Below, one piece after another: positions 51,960 to 60,953 of a stretch of DNA of 64,000 nt (its first letter is position 1; every line of letters starts with the position of its first letter). Under the pieces are notes generated by a model. It had not been told where the DNA came from. It saw only the letters and a program-made list of their open reading frames with translations, and did no database searches. The translations under genes and the position numbers were made by a program. Source of the DNA: Shewanella psychropiezotolerans (GTDB lineage Bacteria; Pseudomonadota; Gammaproteobacteria; Enterobacterales; Shewanellaceae); contig NZ_CP041614.1 in NCBI RefSeq assembly GCF_007197555.1, positions 1,666,001-1,730,000 on the forward strand, written 5' to 3'.

Positions 51960-52440
51960 TGACGTTATATGCATAGAGGCTCCTTTGTTGCTGATGATTA
52001 GTAGACTGAGGCGAGAAGAAAATCTATTATTGCAATGAGATGTATAAAGAATACGCTTTTAGTTTCGTCGACTGTAACCCTTACTAGGTGAAGCTTTCTG
52101 GCTTGTTGTAAGTTCTGTTGAGTTGTTTATGTAAAATTTGTCAAGTTAAATGGTCAATATTTAATGCATTGTGCTTGGGTGCTGCTTTAACCCTTGGTAG
52201 GGCTGGGATTTAATGCTAGTTTAATCTAATGGTTTGATAATAGTTATCCTGCGGGCTCGAGGATCTAGCCATATGGGAGTGCTGTTCGAGGACTAGATCA
52301 CGCTTTTGACTTAAATAAGGTGTATTTTAATGGTGGTTTTCCACTAGGGTACTATTAATTTGTACTAAGCTAACCTTATAATAAGCATATAACGGAATAG
52401 TATCGTATAAAGCTAAATTTGGAACTAAAGGAGTAAACGA
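51960..52440. other. alaS-csrA gap with no gene
   Basis: About 480 bases of AT-rich sequence without a credible frame. In several related genera the aspartokinase gene lysC lies between alaS and csrA; it is not here. The only assigned element is the strong ribosome site AAAGGAG just before csrA. Any csrA promoters in this stretch could not be assigned with confidence. Confidence 0.55.
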
Positions 52441-52638
52441 ATGCTGATATTGACTCGTCGTGTTGGTGAAACACTGATGATTGGTGATGAAGTGACTGTC
52501 ACTGTTTTAGGCGTTAAGGGTAATCAAGTACGTATTGGTGTTAATGCACCTAAAGAAGTATCTGTGCATCGTGAAGAGATCTACCAACGTATTCAGTCTG
52601 AAAAAGCAGGCAATGCGTCTGAGGGTGGAAATTTCTAG
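52441..52638 (+). CDS. csrA: Carbon storage regulator CsrA
   Basis: CsrA is a small dimeric RNA-binding protein that recognises GGA loops in mRNA leaders and represses or stabilises them; it is countered by small RNAs controlled by BarA-UvrY. The 65-residue protein begins [18 protein letters not shown] and contains [19 protein letters not shown], both nearly invariant in the family. AAAGGAG lies 7 bases before the ATG. The gene has its own terminator and precedes the tRNA array, a conserved neighbourhood. Confidence 0.98.
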   Translation: MLILTRRVGETLMIGDEVTVTVLGVKGNQVRIGVNAPKEVSVHREEIYQRIQSEKAGNASEGGNF

Positions 52639-52675
52639 CCTTAAAAGTCTTAAGAGTTACCTCTTAAAATAGAAG

Positions 52676-52699
52676 AGTCAGTTTTTAACTGACTTTTTT
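52676..52699 (+). terminator. csrA terminator
   Basis: AGTCAGTT and AACTGACT form an 8-bp stem with a TTT loop, followed by five to six T. Confidence 0.9.
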
Positions 52700-52910
52700 G
52701 TTTTCTGGCTTTTAGTTTCTCGTTTTTTTTACACTGATAGTCTAAGTGTGTTCCGGTGTTAGAACGACATTTTAATTACATAAATACGATGATTTATACA
52801 GAGTTTGATTGATATCTGACTAATCTGTTTAAAAACAGCTCAAACAGAAAACCTTTATAAGAAATGGTTTGACTTATTTTCGTCAAACAGTAATATGTGC
52901 GCCAAGAAAC

Positions 52911-53004
<94 letters not shown>

Positions 53005-53023
53005 TCTTACTTGCAAAAAAGTT

Positions 53024-53100
53024 GCGGATGTAGCTCAGCTGGATAGAGTACCTGGCTACGAACCAGGCGGTCGGAGGTTCGACTCCTCCCATCCGCACCA
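53024..53100 (+). tRNA. tRNA-Arg(ACG), copy 1
   Basis: The 77-base gene has acceptor stem GCGGATG/CATCCGC, D-arm AGCTCAGCTGGATAGAG, anticodon loop CTACGAA (anticodon ACG, normally edited to ICG), T-arm GGTTCGACTCC and encoded CCA. Confidence 0.97.
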
Positions 53101-53135
53101 TCTTTTGTAAGTTGACGGGAATATTGAGACGCGTT

Positions 53136-53212
53136 GCGGATGTAGCTCAGCTGGATAGAGTACCTGGCTACGAACCAGGCGGTCGGAGGTTCGACTCCTC
53201 CCATCCGCACCA
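53136..53212 (+). tRNA. tRNA-Arg(ACG), copy 2
   Basis: The 77 bases are identical to copy 1 at 53024, including the encoded CCA. The spacer before it is 35 bases long. Confidence 0.97.
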
Positions 53213-53248
53213 TTCAATATAATGTAAAAGTAGTAAAGTTTTATTTGT

Positions 53249-53325
53249 GCGGATGTAGCTCAGCTGGATAGAGTACCTGGCTACGAACCAGGCGGTCGGA
53301 GGTTCGACTCCTCCCATCCGCACCA
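53249..53325 (+). tRNA. tRNA-Arg(ACG), copy 3
   Basis: The 77 bases are identical to copy 1. The 36-base spacer before it has a single AGTAGTAA unit; the matching spacer before copy 7 has three. Confidence 0.97.
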
Positions 53326-53409
53326 TATTTAAATTTCTAGTTGATATATTGACTGGAATTATTGATTTTTCATTGATGTTTGATTGAAAAGTTAAGTAAA
53401 ACGAGATTT

Positions 53410-53486
53410 GCGGATGTAGCTCAGCTGGATAGAGTACCTGGCTACGAACCAGGCGGTCGGAGGTTCGACTCCTCCCATCCGCACCA
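53410..53486 (+). tRNA. tRNA-Arg(ACG), copy 4
   Basis: The 77 bases are identical to copy 1. It is followed 21 bases later by the second tRNA-Ser. Confidence 0.97.
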
Positions 53487-53507
53487 TTTACTCGTTTTGT
53501 GATTTTC

Positions 53508-53601
<94 letters not shown>

Positions 53602-53607
53602 ACAAAT

Positions 53608-53638
53608 AAGCCCGTAGACAACGTCTTCGGGCTTTTTT
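53608..53638 (+). terminator. Terminator within the tRNA array
   Basis: AAGCCCG and CGGGCTT form the outer stem, with GTAGAC/GTCT pairing inside, followed by TTTTTTG. It separates the array into two transcription units. Confidence 0.85.
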
Positions 53639-53716
53639 GTCCCAAATCATTGCTAGTGGTTTATATTCTACTAATAATGTTGTTATCTCTGGCCAGATAG
53701 CAGATATACAAAATAT

Positions 53717-53793
53717 GCGGATGTAGCTCAGCTGGATAGAGTACCTGGCTACGAACCAGGCGGTCGGAGGTTCGACTCCTCCCATCCGCACCA
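53717..53793 (+). tRNA. tRNA-Arg(ACG), copy 5
   Basis: The 77 bases are identical to copy 1. It starts the second half of the array, after the terminator at 53608, so a new promoter is expected in the 78 bases before it. Confidence 0.97.
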
Positions 53794-53823
53794 TTTTGTA
53801 TTAGAATAGTATTGAACAGCGTT

Positions 53824-53900
53824 GCGGATGTAGCTCAGCTGGATAGAGTACCTGGCTACGAACCAGGCGGTCGGAGGTTCGACTCCTCCCATCCGCACCA
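53824..53900 (+). tRNA. tRNA-Arg(ACG), copy 6
   Basis: The 77 bases are identical to copy 1. The sequence just after it (ATTCAATACAATGTAAAA) nearly matches that after copy 2, marking a duplicated unit. Confidence 0.97.
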
Positions 53901-53953
53901 TTCAATACAATGTAAAAAGTAGTAAAGTAGTAAAGTAGTAAAGTTTTATTTAT

Positions 53954-54030
53954 GCGGATGTAGCTCAGCTGGATAGAGTACCTGGCTACGAACCAGGCGG
54001 TCGGAGGTTCGACTCCTCCCATCCGCACCA
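53954..54030 (+). tRNA. tRNA-Arg(ACG), copy 7
   Basis: The 77 bases are identical to copy 1. The spacer before it holds three AGTAGTAA units. This is the last intact tRNA of the array. Confidence 0.97.
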
Positions 54031-54103
54031 TATTCCATTTCTGATTAACGAATGTTAATTGGAAATAGGGTTATCTTGTTTAGATAACCAAGATGACGAG
54101 ATT

Positions 54104-54180
54104 TACCTGTGTAGCTCAGCTGGGTAGAGTTACCGGCTCCAAATCAAGTGTTAGGAGTTCGAATTTCTCTAGCGCTCTGC
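54104..54180 (+). pseudogene. Decayed tRNA, tRNA-Trp(CCA)-like
   Basis: A tRNA-like sequence keeps a D-arm (TAGCTCAGCTGGGTAGAG), an anticodon region CTCCAAA (CCA anticodon) and a T-arm (GGAGTTCGAATTTCTC). The acceptor arms no longer pair (ACCTGTG against CGCTCTGC) and the anticodon stem is broken (ACCGG against CAAGT). It is preceded by a hairpin GGTTATCT/AGATAACC and followed by a terminator at 54195. It is most likely a dead tRNA-Trp copy. Confidence 0.7.
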
Positions 54181-54194
54181 GTCATCACCAATAG

Positions 54195-54225
54195 ACCCGT
54201 CGACTCATGTCCGCGGGTTTTTTTG
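54195..54225 (+). terminator. Terminator at the end of the tRNA array
   Basis: ACCCG and CGGGT close a stem with GTCGAC-type inner pairing, followed by a T-run ending in TTTTTTTG. It closes the second tRNA unit. Confidence 0.8.
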
Positions 54226-54714
54226 TGCCTGATATTTTCTCTTTTATTTATCTATGTTTCAGTAATCTTTTCCTTCTTGCTTATCCCTGCATCAATTTTC
54301 GACTCTAAATTGCATAAATTCTCATTTATGGCTATTTCTGTTCGTTCAGCTGAATTCACTTTCCGAACATTATCTGTTTTTTAATCGTTATTTCCATTCC
54401 ACGGACTTTTCATTGATGAATATTTGGTAGATACCGGTTTTAGTTATTGTATTCTCATTGGTGGGTGTTTGTTTTTACTAATCTTGGTATGACCAATTTA
54501 CAAGTGTCTCGCTATTTTGTTATAGATTGGTTATTGTTTTTCTAGTGATAGACACTTAATGCTTCTTTAGACGACTATATTTTATCTTTTAAATAATGAA
54601 AAATAGCTCGTAAGTGAATAAAAAACTGGAATGGTTCTGTTTGTATTCAATTTTGAATACTTGTGTAGAGAGTGCATACGACGCTAACTAACTTCTGTTA
54701 ATACTGAGGATGAT
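54226..54714. other. AT-rich gap before oadG, no gene seen
   Basis: About 490 bases with no credible coding frame; short frames here show no recognisable protein. It must hold the oadGAB promoter, but I cannot assign one. GAGGATGAT just before 54715 is the oadG ribosome site. Confidence 0.5.
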
Positions 54715-54960
54715 ATGAACTCGATATCTGAGCAAATTGTGCAAGCCGTAGGCATCATGTTTTTAGGCATGGGTCTGGTCTTTGTATTTCTGACAATACT
54801 CATTTTAGGCATTAAATTGGTGGCGATGAAATTTGCCCCTTTGCCCCAAGAGAAAGCAACAAGGACTACAGAGAATAAAAGCACTCAGCCAACAGGAATG
54901 GATCCAAAAATTGTCGCGGTGATCACTTCGGCCATCCATCAATATCGCGCAAAAGCATAA
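54715..54960 (+). CDS. oadG: Oxaloacetate decarboxylase gamma subunit
   Basis: OadG is the small membrane subunit that assembles the Na+-pumping oxaloacetate decarboxylase and holds a zinc ion. The 81-residue protein has one membrane helix near the N-terminus (about residues 10-38, with MFLGMGLVFVFLTILILGIKLV) and a hydrophilic tail ending ITSAIHQYRAKA, typical of the family. It is the first gene of oadGAB, 21 bases before oadA. Confidence 0.93.
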   Translation: MNSISEQIVQAVGIMFLGMGLVFVFLTILILGIKLVAMKFAPLPQEKATRTTENKSTQPTGMDPKIVAVITSAIHQYRAKA

Positions 54961-54981
54961 TAATATTAGTAGGGAGTTTTC

Positions 54982-56784
54982 ATGAGCAATCCACTTGCAT
55001 TAACTGATGTTGTCTTAAGAGATGCACATCAATCAATTCTCGCCACACGTCTTCGACTCGAGGATATGCTCCCCATCGCATCCAAACTAGATAAAGTTGG
55101 TTTCTGGTCTCTGGAGTCATGGGGAGGCGCGACGTTTGACTCTTGTATTCGTTATCTTGGTGAAGATCCCTGGGAGCGATTGCGTGAGCTAAAGAAGGCG
55201 ATGCCAAATACACCTCAGCAGATGCTGTTAAGGGGACAAAATTTACTGGGTTATCGTCATTATGCCGATGATCTGGTGTACAAGTTTGTCGAGAGAGCTC
55301 ATACAAACGGCGTCGATGTGTTTCGAATATTCGATGCCATGAATGATGTACGTAATCTGGAAACATCGGTGAAGGCAGTGGTCGAAGTCGGTGGACACGC
55401 TCAGGGGACTATCTGCTATACCACGAGCCCGGTGCATACCTTAGATTCTTGGGTCGACATGGCAAAACGTCTGGAAGATATGGGTTGCCATTCACTGTGT
55501 ATTAAAGACATGGCTGGCCTATTAAAACCTTATGATGCTTTCGATTTGATTAGCCAAATAAAATCTCAGACAGATCTACTGGTCTCGATGCAGTGTCATG
55601 CTACAACCGGACTCAGTACTGCAACTTATCTTAAAGCCATCGAAGCTGGTATCGACGTGCTCGACACCGCAGTGTCTTCCATGAGTCAGACCTATGGCCA
55701 TAGTGCGACCGAAACCTTAGTTGCCATGCTAGAGGGGACTGACAGGGCTACGGGATACGATATGGCCTTGCTCGAAGAGATTGCCGCCTATTTCAGAGTC
55801 GTACGTAAGAAATATGCGCAATTTGAAGGTGAACTCAAAGGCATTGACTCTCGCATCCTCAGGGCTCAGGTTCCCGGCGGTATGCTGACGAACATGGAGA
55901 TCCAGCTCAAAGAGCAGGGCGCTAGCGACAAGTTAGATCAAGTGCTGGAAGAGATACCTAAGGTGAGGCAAGATCTTGGCTATCTGCCATTAGTCACGCC
56001 AACCTCGCAAATTGTCGGTACTCAAGCGGTTATCAATATATTGACTGGTGAGCGCTACAAGTCGATGACGAAAGAGACTGAAGGTGTGTTAAAAGGCGAG
56101 TATGGCGCCACTCCAGCCCCGGTCAATGCCGAGCTACAAGCGCGCGTGCTTAAGGGGGAGGAGGCGATAACCTGTCGTCCAGCGGATCTGCTTGTTCCTG
56201 AGCTCGATAGGCTTACCGCCGAATTACACCAGAAGGCTGATGCAGAGGGGCTTGAACTTGCGAGTGAGTCGGTCGATGATGTATTGACATATGCGCTATT
56301 TCCGCAAATTGGTCTTAAGTTTATCAAGAATCGTAATAACCCCGATGCATTCGAACCTAAGCCTGGAGAGAGTGTAGCGACTCCTGCTAAGCCTGCAGCT
56401 TCAGTATCTGAACGAGGTTCAGAGACTTACACTGTCAATGTTCAGGGTCAGAGTTATGTGGTGCAGGTCTCACCGGGCGGCGATATCAATCAAATAGTAT
56501 CCAGTGAGAATGTAGTTCCTTTCGTTGCGCCAAATGTGGCTCAAGCCGCTCCTCAAGTTGCAGCAGTGATTAAACTTGAGATGAATGCCCCTCTATCCGG
56601 CAATATCTTTAAAGTGAATGTGGCTCCGGGTGACACGGTCCGAGAGGGAGATGTGGTGATCATCTTAGAGGCGATGAAGATGGAAACAGAAGTTCGCGCT
56701 GAAACCGATGGGGTGATCAGCAAAGTATGGGTCAAAGAAGGTGACTCTGTCGCCGTTGGTCACCAATTACTTGGCATAGCTTAG
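54982..56784 (+). CDS. oadA: Oxaloacetate decarboxylase alpha subunit
   Basis: OadA transfers the carboxyl group of oxaloacetate to its own biotin, producing pyruvate. The 600-residue protein has the carboxyltransferase domain ([34 protein letters not shown]), a linker rich in Ala and Pro, and a C-terminal biotinyl domain with the biotinylated lysine in the motif EAMKMETEV. Length and domain order match the family. It lies between oadG and oadB, 8 bases before the latter. Confidence 0.97.
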   Translation: MSNPLALTDVVLRDAHQSILATRLRLEDMLPIASKLDKVGFWSLESWGGATFDSCIRYLGEDPWERLRELKKAMPNTPQQMLLRGQNLLGYRHYADDLVYKFVERAHTNGVDVFRIFDAMNDVRNLETSVKAVVEVGGHAQGTICYTTSPVHTLDSWVDMAKRLEDMGCHSLCIKDMAGLLKPYDAFDLISQIKSQTDLLVSMQCHATTGLSTATYLKAIEAGIDVLDTAVSSMSQTYGHSATETLVAMLEGTDRATGYDMALLEEIAAYFRVVRKKYAQFEGELKGIDSRILRAQVPGGMLTNMEIQLKEQGASDKLDQVLEEIPKVRQDLGYLPLVTPTSQIVGTQAVINILTGERYKSMTKETEGVLKGEYGATPAPVNAELQARVLKGEEAITCRPADLLVPELDRLTAELHQKADAEGLELASESVDDVLTYALFPQIGLKFIKNRNNPDAFEPKPGESVATPAKPAASVSERGSETYTVNVQGQSYVVQVSPGGDINQIVSSENVVPFVAPNVAQAAPQVAAVIKLEMNAPLSGNIFKVNVAPGDTVREGDVVIILEAMKMETEVRAETDGVISKVWVKEGDSVAVGHQLLGIA

Positions 56785-56792
56785 GAGTCTCA

Positions 56793-57923
56793 ATGGAAGG
56801 ATTAATTGCTTTTTGGGCTGCATCGGGAATTGCTAATTTTACCGGCGGCCAAGTATTGATGATGGCTGTTGGTGCCTTGTTGCTATTTCTGGCGATAGTG
56901 AAGGGATTTGAGCCCCTGTTATTATTGCCGATAGGATTCGGGGCTATCTTGGCCAATATTCCCAATGGTGGCTTCATCGATGAAGGGGGCTTACTGTTTC
57001 TTGCCTATCATGTAGGCATAGAAACCGGGGTGTTCCCTCTGCTTATCTTCATGGGAGTTGGGGCGTTAACCGATTTTGGTGCCTTAATCGCGAATCCTAA
57101 GATGCTATTGTTAGGTGCAGCGGCCCAGTTTGGTATTTTTGCTACCTTAATCGGTGCAATAGCGCTTAACTGGGTACCTGGTTTCGAATTTAGCATGAAA
57201 GACGCGGGCGCCATCGCGATCATAGGAGGTGCCGACGGTCCTACAGCCATCTTCTTAGCCTCTAAACTCGCCCCTGAACTCTTGGGAGCCATTGCGGTAG
57301 CAGCATACTCTTATATGGCCTTGGTTCCTCTGATCCAACCACCTATCATGAGATTGTTAACCACTGAGTCTGAGCGTCAGATAAAGATGGAGCAGCTGCG
57401 TGAAGTGAGCAAGAAAGAAAAGATCATCTTTCCTCTGATGGTGCTGGGATTAACTATCTTGTTCCTGCCTGCTGCGACGCCCCTGGTCGGCATGTTCTGT
57501 CTGGGCAATCTGATGCGGGAATCCGGTGTAGTCGACAGACTGTCGAACACGGCTCAGAACGAGCTTATTAATATTGTGACCATCTTCCTAGGTTTGGCTG
57601 TCGGATCTAAGTTATCTGCCGATAAGTTCCTTCAACTCGAGACCTTAGGGATCTTAATACTCGGCGCGATAGCCTTCGCCATAGGCACGGCTACAGGCGT
57701 CTTGATGGCTAAGCTAATGAGTAAGCTCTCTGGCGGTAAGATTAACCCGCTGATTGGTGCCGCTGGAGTCTCAGCGGTCCCTATGGCTGCGAGGGTGGTC
57801 AATAAGGTGGGGCTGGAAGCGAATCAGCATAATTATCTGTTAATGCATGCCATGGGCCCTAATGTGGCTGGAGTACTTGGCTCCGCCGTAGCCGCAGGTG
57901 TGTTGATTGCTGTGCTTGGTTAA
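56793..57923 (+). CDS. oadB: Oxaloacetate decarboxylase beta subunit, Na+ pump
   Basis: OadB decarboxylates carboxybiotin and couples this to Na+ export across the inner membrane. The 376-residue protein has about nine membrane segments and the conserved motifs [33 protein letters not shown] (with the Na+-binding aspartate) and [15 protein letters not shown]. It closes the oadGAB operon, followed by a terminator. Together with Na+-dependent transport it fits a marine lifestyle. Confidence 0.97.
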   Translation: MEGLIAFWAASGIANFTGGQVLMMAVGALLLFLAIVKGFEPLLLLPIGFGAILANIPNGGFIDEGGLLFLAYHVGIETGVFPLLIFMGVGALTDFGALIANPKMLLLGAAAQFGIFATLIGAIALNWVPGFEFSMKDAGAIAIIGGADGPTAIFLASKLAPELLGAIAVAAYSYMALVPLIQPPIMRLLTTESERQIKMEQLREVSKKEKIIFPLMVLGLTILFLPAATPLVGMFCLGNLMRESGVVDRLSNTAQNELINIVTIFLGLAVGSKLSADKFLQLETLGILILGAIAFAIGTATGVLMAKLMSKLSGGKINPLIGAAGVSAVPMAARVVNKVGLEANQHNYLLMHAMGPNVAGVLGSAVAAGVLIAVLG

Positions 57924-57960
57924 GCCTTATACCAATTGGTCTTAGAGCCTTATAACATTG

Positions 57961-57984
57961 AGCCCATCATCTGATGGGCTTTTT
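57961..57984 (+). terminator. oadGAB terminator
   Basis: AGCCCATCA and TGATGGGCT form a 9-bp stem with a 2-base loop and are followed by four T. A palindrome ACCAATTGGT lies 22 bases before it. Confidence 0.88.
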
Positions 57985-58112
57985 ATTTCCCCCCGCTTTT
58001 CGTTTGATTCTTATCATTTTACCTTTATGTATCTCTGTTTGACTCTGTTTGTATATCTTCTATTCTCAGTAGAGGGTGGTTTCAAAATTATGTCAATTAA
58101 AAGGACTTTACT

Positions 58113-58475
58113 ATGGCTGAATCTCTGTTCGATAAATATGGAGGGTTCGACACATTTACTCTGGTCGTGAGTCGTTTTTATCAAAAGGTGCTAGATAGCG
58201 ATGAGCTGGAGCATTATTTTAGAAACGTTAATATGGATAATCTGATGGCTCACCAAACTAATTTCATAGCAAAAGCGCTAGGTGGCCCCGATGCTTATGA
58301 AGGCCGCGATCTTCGTCAGGCCCATATCAACCTTGATATTACATTGCCTCATTTTTTGGAAGTTGCTGAACTGCTCCAAGAGTCACTTGAAGAGGCTGGC
58401 GTCGAAGGTGATGATGTCGAGTCTATTATTCAGATAGTAGGCAGCTTACAAGATCAGATTGTAATGCAAACATAG
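58113..58475 (+). CDS. Group I truncated haemoglobin
   Basis: The 120-residue protein is a 2-over-2 globin of the trHbN type, which binds haem and handles oxygen or nitric oxide in the cytoplasm. It shows LFDKYGGFDTFTLVVSRFYQKV, the B/E-helix region with LMAHQTNFIAKALGG, and LRQAHINL with the expected proximal histidine. An AAGGAC ribosome site precedes the ATG. It lies 28 bases before the histidine kinase gene, so the two may share a transcript; a sensory link is possible but unproven. Confidence 0.92.
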   Translation: MAESLFDKYGGFDTFTLVVSRFYQKVLDSDELEHYFRNVNMDNLMAHQTNFIAKALGGPDAYEGRDLRQAHINLDITLPHFLEVAELLQESLEEAGVEGDDVESIIQIVGSLQDQIVMQT

Positions 58476-58503
58476 ATAATCGCACTGAACTTAGGATGAG
58501 TAT

Positions 58504-59703
58504 ATGCGGCCATTAACGTTTGAGCTATTTGACCTTATGGATCATGGCGTCGGCTTGTGTTCTGTGGGAACTCTAGAGGTTTTGGAGGCCAATTCAGCTC
58601 TGATTGCTTGGTTAGAGTTAGGGCCGAACCAAAACTATTTAAGTGATCACATTAACGCTGAGGATATAGTTCGCATTAAGCGTTCGATTGAAAAAAAACG
58701 AAAATATCGCTTTTTCCAAGCGTATTCAATTCATTCTCGTGAGGATACAATAGAATTTATTTGCAGTACCATTTCTCTATTAGATAACCAAGAGTTCTTG
58801 CTTATTCAAGCTTCAGTCAATAATTCTGATAAGCATTTGAAGGCATTAGTTAAAAATCATGCCATTTTATTAGAGAAAAATAACCAGTTACTCTTAGAGG
58901 AAAAGTTAAAGGCGGAAGCGGCAAATAGCGCTAAAGATCAGTTTCTTGCTGCAATGAGCCATGAATTAAGGACCCCGTTGAACGGCATATTAGGTATGGT
59001 GCAGCAACTAGGTAGATCATGCTTAACAAGTTCTCAGAGTCATTATTTGGAGACTATAAACTGTTCAGGACAGCAATTATTGGCAGTGATCAATCAGGTG
59101 CTGGATTATTCAAAAATAGAATCGTCGGAGTTAGTTTTACATCCGGTAGTCACTGATCTGGCATCTATCATGACTCAAGTGTCGAAAATTTGTGGTGATC
59201 AGCTTTTATCTGATCATAATGTCGAGTTCCATACCCAAATGAGTCCTGATATCCCTTTGGTCATGGTCGATGATATTAGGTTAAAGCAGGTCTTAATTAA
59301 CTTAGTTAACAATGCCCTCAAATTTACGCATCAGGGACAGGTTAATTTCATCTTGGAGCTTAGATCAAGGATAAGTAAATCTTGTGAGCTGACATTTAAA
59401 GTGGCTGATACAGGTATCGGTATTTCCGAGGAGAGAATTGAGCATATTTTTGATCCATTTATTCAGCATTCATTTTCTACAACCCGAGAGTATGGTGGAA
59501 CAGGCCTTGGTTTATCGATTTGTAAACACTTGGTAGAAAAAATGGGGGGGACTATTAATGTAACAAGTCTCCCCAATGCAGGCAGTCAGTTTATTATCAA
59601 TTTATCTTTGGATATAAGCCATGACATTGTCGTTGGCAAGGGACACTGTGTAGAAGAAACGCGCAGCCATGATGCTTCTATCATCAAGGGAAAAGTATTC
59701 TGA
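58504..59703 (+). CDS. Histidine kinase, N-terminal part of a frameshifted hybrid kinase
   Basis: The 399-residue product has a PAS-like N-terminus (about 1-105), a coiled coil (about 110-145), HisKA with the phospho-accepting His153 in [14 protein letters not shown], and a HATPase domain ([33 protein letters not shown]). No membrane segment is seen, so it is probably cytoplasmic. The frame ends at 59701, exactly where a receiver domain should begin. The next frame (-1) continues with the missing start of the receiver. The stop follows the heptamer G-GGA-AAA at 59688-59694, in the phase used for -1 slippage. It is either a broken hybrid kinase gene or one expressed by frameshifting. Confidence 0.9.
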   Translation: MRPLTFELFDLMDHGVGLCSVGTLEVLEANSALIAWLELGPNQNYLSDHINAEDIVRIKRSIEKKRKYRFFQAYSIHSREDTIEFICSTISLLDNQEFLLIQASVNNSDKHLKALVKNHAILLEKNNQLLLEEKLKAEAANSAKDQFLAAMSHELRTPLNGILGMVQQLGRSCLTSSQSHYLETINCSGQQLLAVINQVLDYSKIESSELVLHPVVTDLASIMTQVSKICGDQLLSDHNVEFHTQMSPDIPLVMVDDIRLKQVLINLVNNALKFTHQGQVNFILELRSRISKSCELTFKVADTGIGISEERIEHIFDPFIQHSFSTTREYGGTGLGLSICKHLVEKMGGTINVTSLPNAGSQFIINLSLDISHDIVVGKGHCVEETRSHDASIIKGKVF

Positions 59704-59705
59704 TC

Positions 59706-60056
59706 GTGGATGATATAGCGCTAAATAGGGAAATAATCAGAATGCCTCTTGAGGAGTTAGATACTCAATTATACCTCGCCGAAAATGGGGCTCAAGCGGT
59801 AGAACTTTTCAAAATGCACGACATTGATTTGATTTTGATGGACTGTCTTATGCCTGTCATGGATGGTTTTGACGCGACAAAAGCAATACGTAAAATGGAA
59901 GTTAATGGCAATCGGGTGCCTATCTTTGCTGTGACGGCGAGTGTCTCTGAGGAGGTAACTCAGACATGTAAGTTAGCAGGTATGGATGAGGTGATGCTTA
60001 AACCCTTCGACTTTGAGCAACTTATCAAAAAAATCTGCTTTAGATTAATGAACTGA
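59706..60056 (+). CDS. Receiver domain, C-terminal part of the frameshifted hybrid kinase
   Basis: The frame encodes a receiver with the acidic pair DD at its start, the phospho-accepting aspartate in LILMDCLMPVMDG (residue 46 from the GTG at 59706), the switch threonine in VFAVTAS-type sequence (IFAVTAS) and the lysine in MLKPFD. Read upstream in the same frame, the bases before 59706 encode SILIV, which completes the first beta-strand. Starting at the GTG would remove that strand, and no ribosome site is visible. The receiver is therefore more likely made as a fusion to the kinase by a -1 shift, or is not made at all. Confidence 0.85.
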   Translation: MDDIALNREIIRMPLEELDTQLYLAENGAQAVELFKMHDIDLILMDCLMPVMDGFDATKAIRKMEVNGNRVPIFAVTASVSEEVTQTCKLAGMDEVMLKPFDFEQLIKKICFRLMN

Positions 60057-60144
60057 TTTTGTTCTTATCTGGAAATATCTCTGGCTAAGTGATTTAAAAT
60101 CAGTGGCTGTAGTAAACGAAAGCATGAGTATGTCCGTGTTATTA

Positions 60145-60160
60145 GGTGATGTAGATCACA
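60145..60160. promoter_or_regulatory. Possible CRP site before the PilZ-like remnant
   Basis: GGTGA-N6-TCACA (60145-60160) matches the CRP consensus TGTGA-N6-TCACA with one mismatch. It lies about 107 bases before the start of the broken gene at 60267. Confidence 0.5.
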
Positions 60161-60266
60161 TAAGTATTAACTCAGATTAAATAATCTCGACTAAAGCTAT
60201 GGTGAGATTGAAGCAAAGGATTGATGGCTTTATAATCAACGCACCTTTTTTTACATCGAAGCAGAT

Positions 60267-60679
60267 ATGGATTTCTCAGCAGATGAATTGGTTTTTTCAA
60301 GGAACTCTTCTCAAATAAACCGACCCAAACCGACGCCGTTAGTTCTCGAACTCTTTCGGTTCAAACGCAGATCCCCAATAGGTTGGCCACTATATTACAA
60401 CATTCTAATTTATCACTATTGGCCGAAGGATAAGGTTATAAGTTATGGATCCCACTGCATCTAGATATTGATGAGTTTGGGGAATTCAAGCCCAATTTGG
60501 GTACCCCAGAAATTATAGACATCAATGGAAGCGATCGTAGTTGGCGTGTACAAACACCGCTCAATGTAACCTTAACAGATCACTCAGATAGACCTGTGGG
60601 AGATATTCTTTCTCTGTCTTCGACAGGACTAACCTTACGTATGCAAGATAAAGATGCTGGTATGAAAACCTTTTTGTAG
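60267..60679 (+). pseudogene. Broken PilZ-like gene
   Basis: Three frames must be joined to read one protein. The ATG at 60267 opens with MDFSADELVF. A run of six T at 60292-60297 needs one more T to continue as FKELFSNKPTQTDAV and on to LATILQHSNLSLLAEG. An in-frame TAA (60431-60433) interrupts it, and the same frame then continues as GYKLWIPLHLDIDEFGEF to IIDINGSDRSWRVQTPL and GDILSLSSTGLTLRM. The last part resembles a PilZ (c-di-GMP-binding) domain, with the R-near-start and D-x-S-x-x-G pattern. The protein then stops early at 60679. One frameshift, one nonsense codon and a shortened end indicate a dead gene. The PilZ assignment is moderate. Confidence 0.7.
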
Positions 60680-60807
60680 CCCCTAATATATTCAGCTATA
60701 AAACGCCTCTTAACTGATGTATCTATCTAAATGTGAACTGATGAAAAATGATTTTTAGTGTTTTATCTATCTGTGATTTTATTTCAAATTCTCTAATGCA
60801 TCCGTGC

Positions 60808-60821
60808 TTGATTTAGATCAA
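60808..60821 (+). promoter_or_regulatory. FNR/EtrA-type site
   Basis: TTGAT-TTAG-ATCAA is a perfect match to the FNR consensus TTGAT-N4-ATCAA. It lies about 132 bases before the small gene at 60954. Confidence 0.75.
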
Positions 60822-60852
60822 GACATCTCTAGGTCATGTGAGGTCTTATAAA

Positions 60853-60868
60853 GGTGATCCAAATCACA
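60853..60868 (+). promoter_or_regulatory. CRP-type site
   Basis: GGTGA-TCCAAA-TCACA matches the CRP consensus with one mismatch. It lies 85 bases before the small gene at 60954 and 31 bases after the FNR-type site. Confidence 0.6.
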
Positions 60869-60953
60869 GTGACAACTTTTAGTTGCTAAGACAGTCTCGA
60901 ATAAAGATGACCAGACGGCAGCCAGATGTCGTAAAACAATAAGAGGTGTACCC

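Noticed and set aside
54148..54384. A 78-codon frame after the tRNA array
   Set aside because: It starts inside the decayed tRNA and crosses the terminator; the composition is that of AT-rich non-coding DNA.
57929..57945. ACCAATTGGT palindrome as part of an interspersed repeat, with a similar ATACCAATCC at about 62022
   Set aside because: The two matches are too short and too different to claim a repeat family from this window alone.
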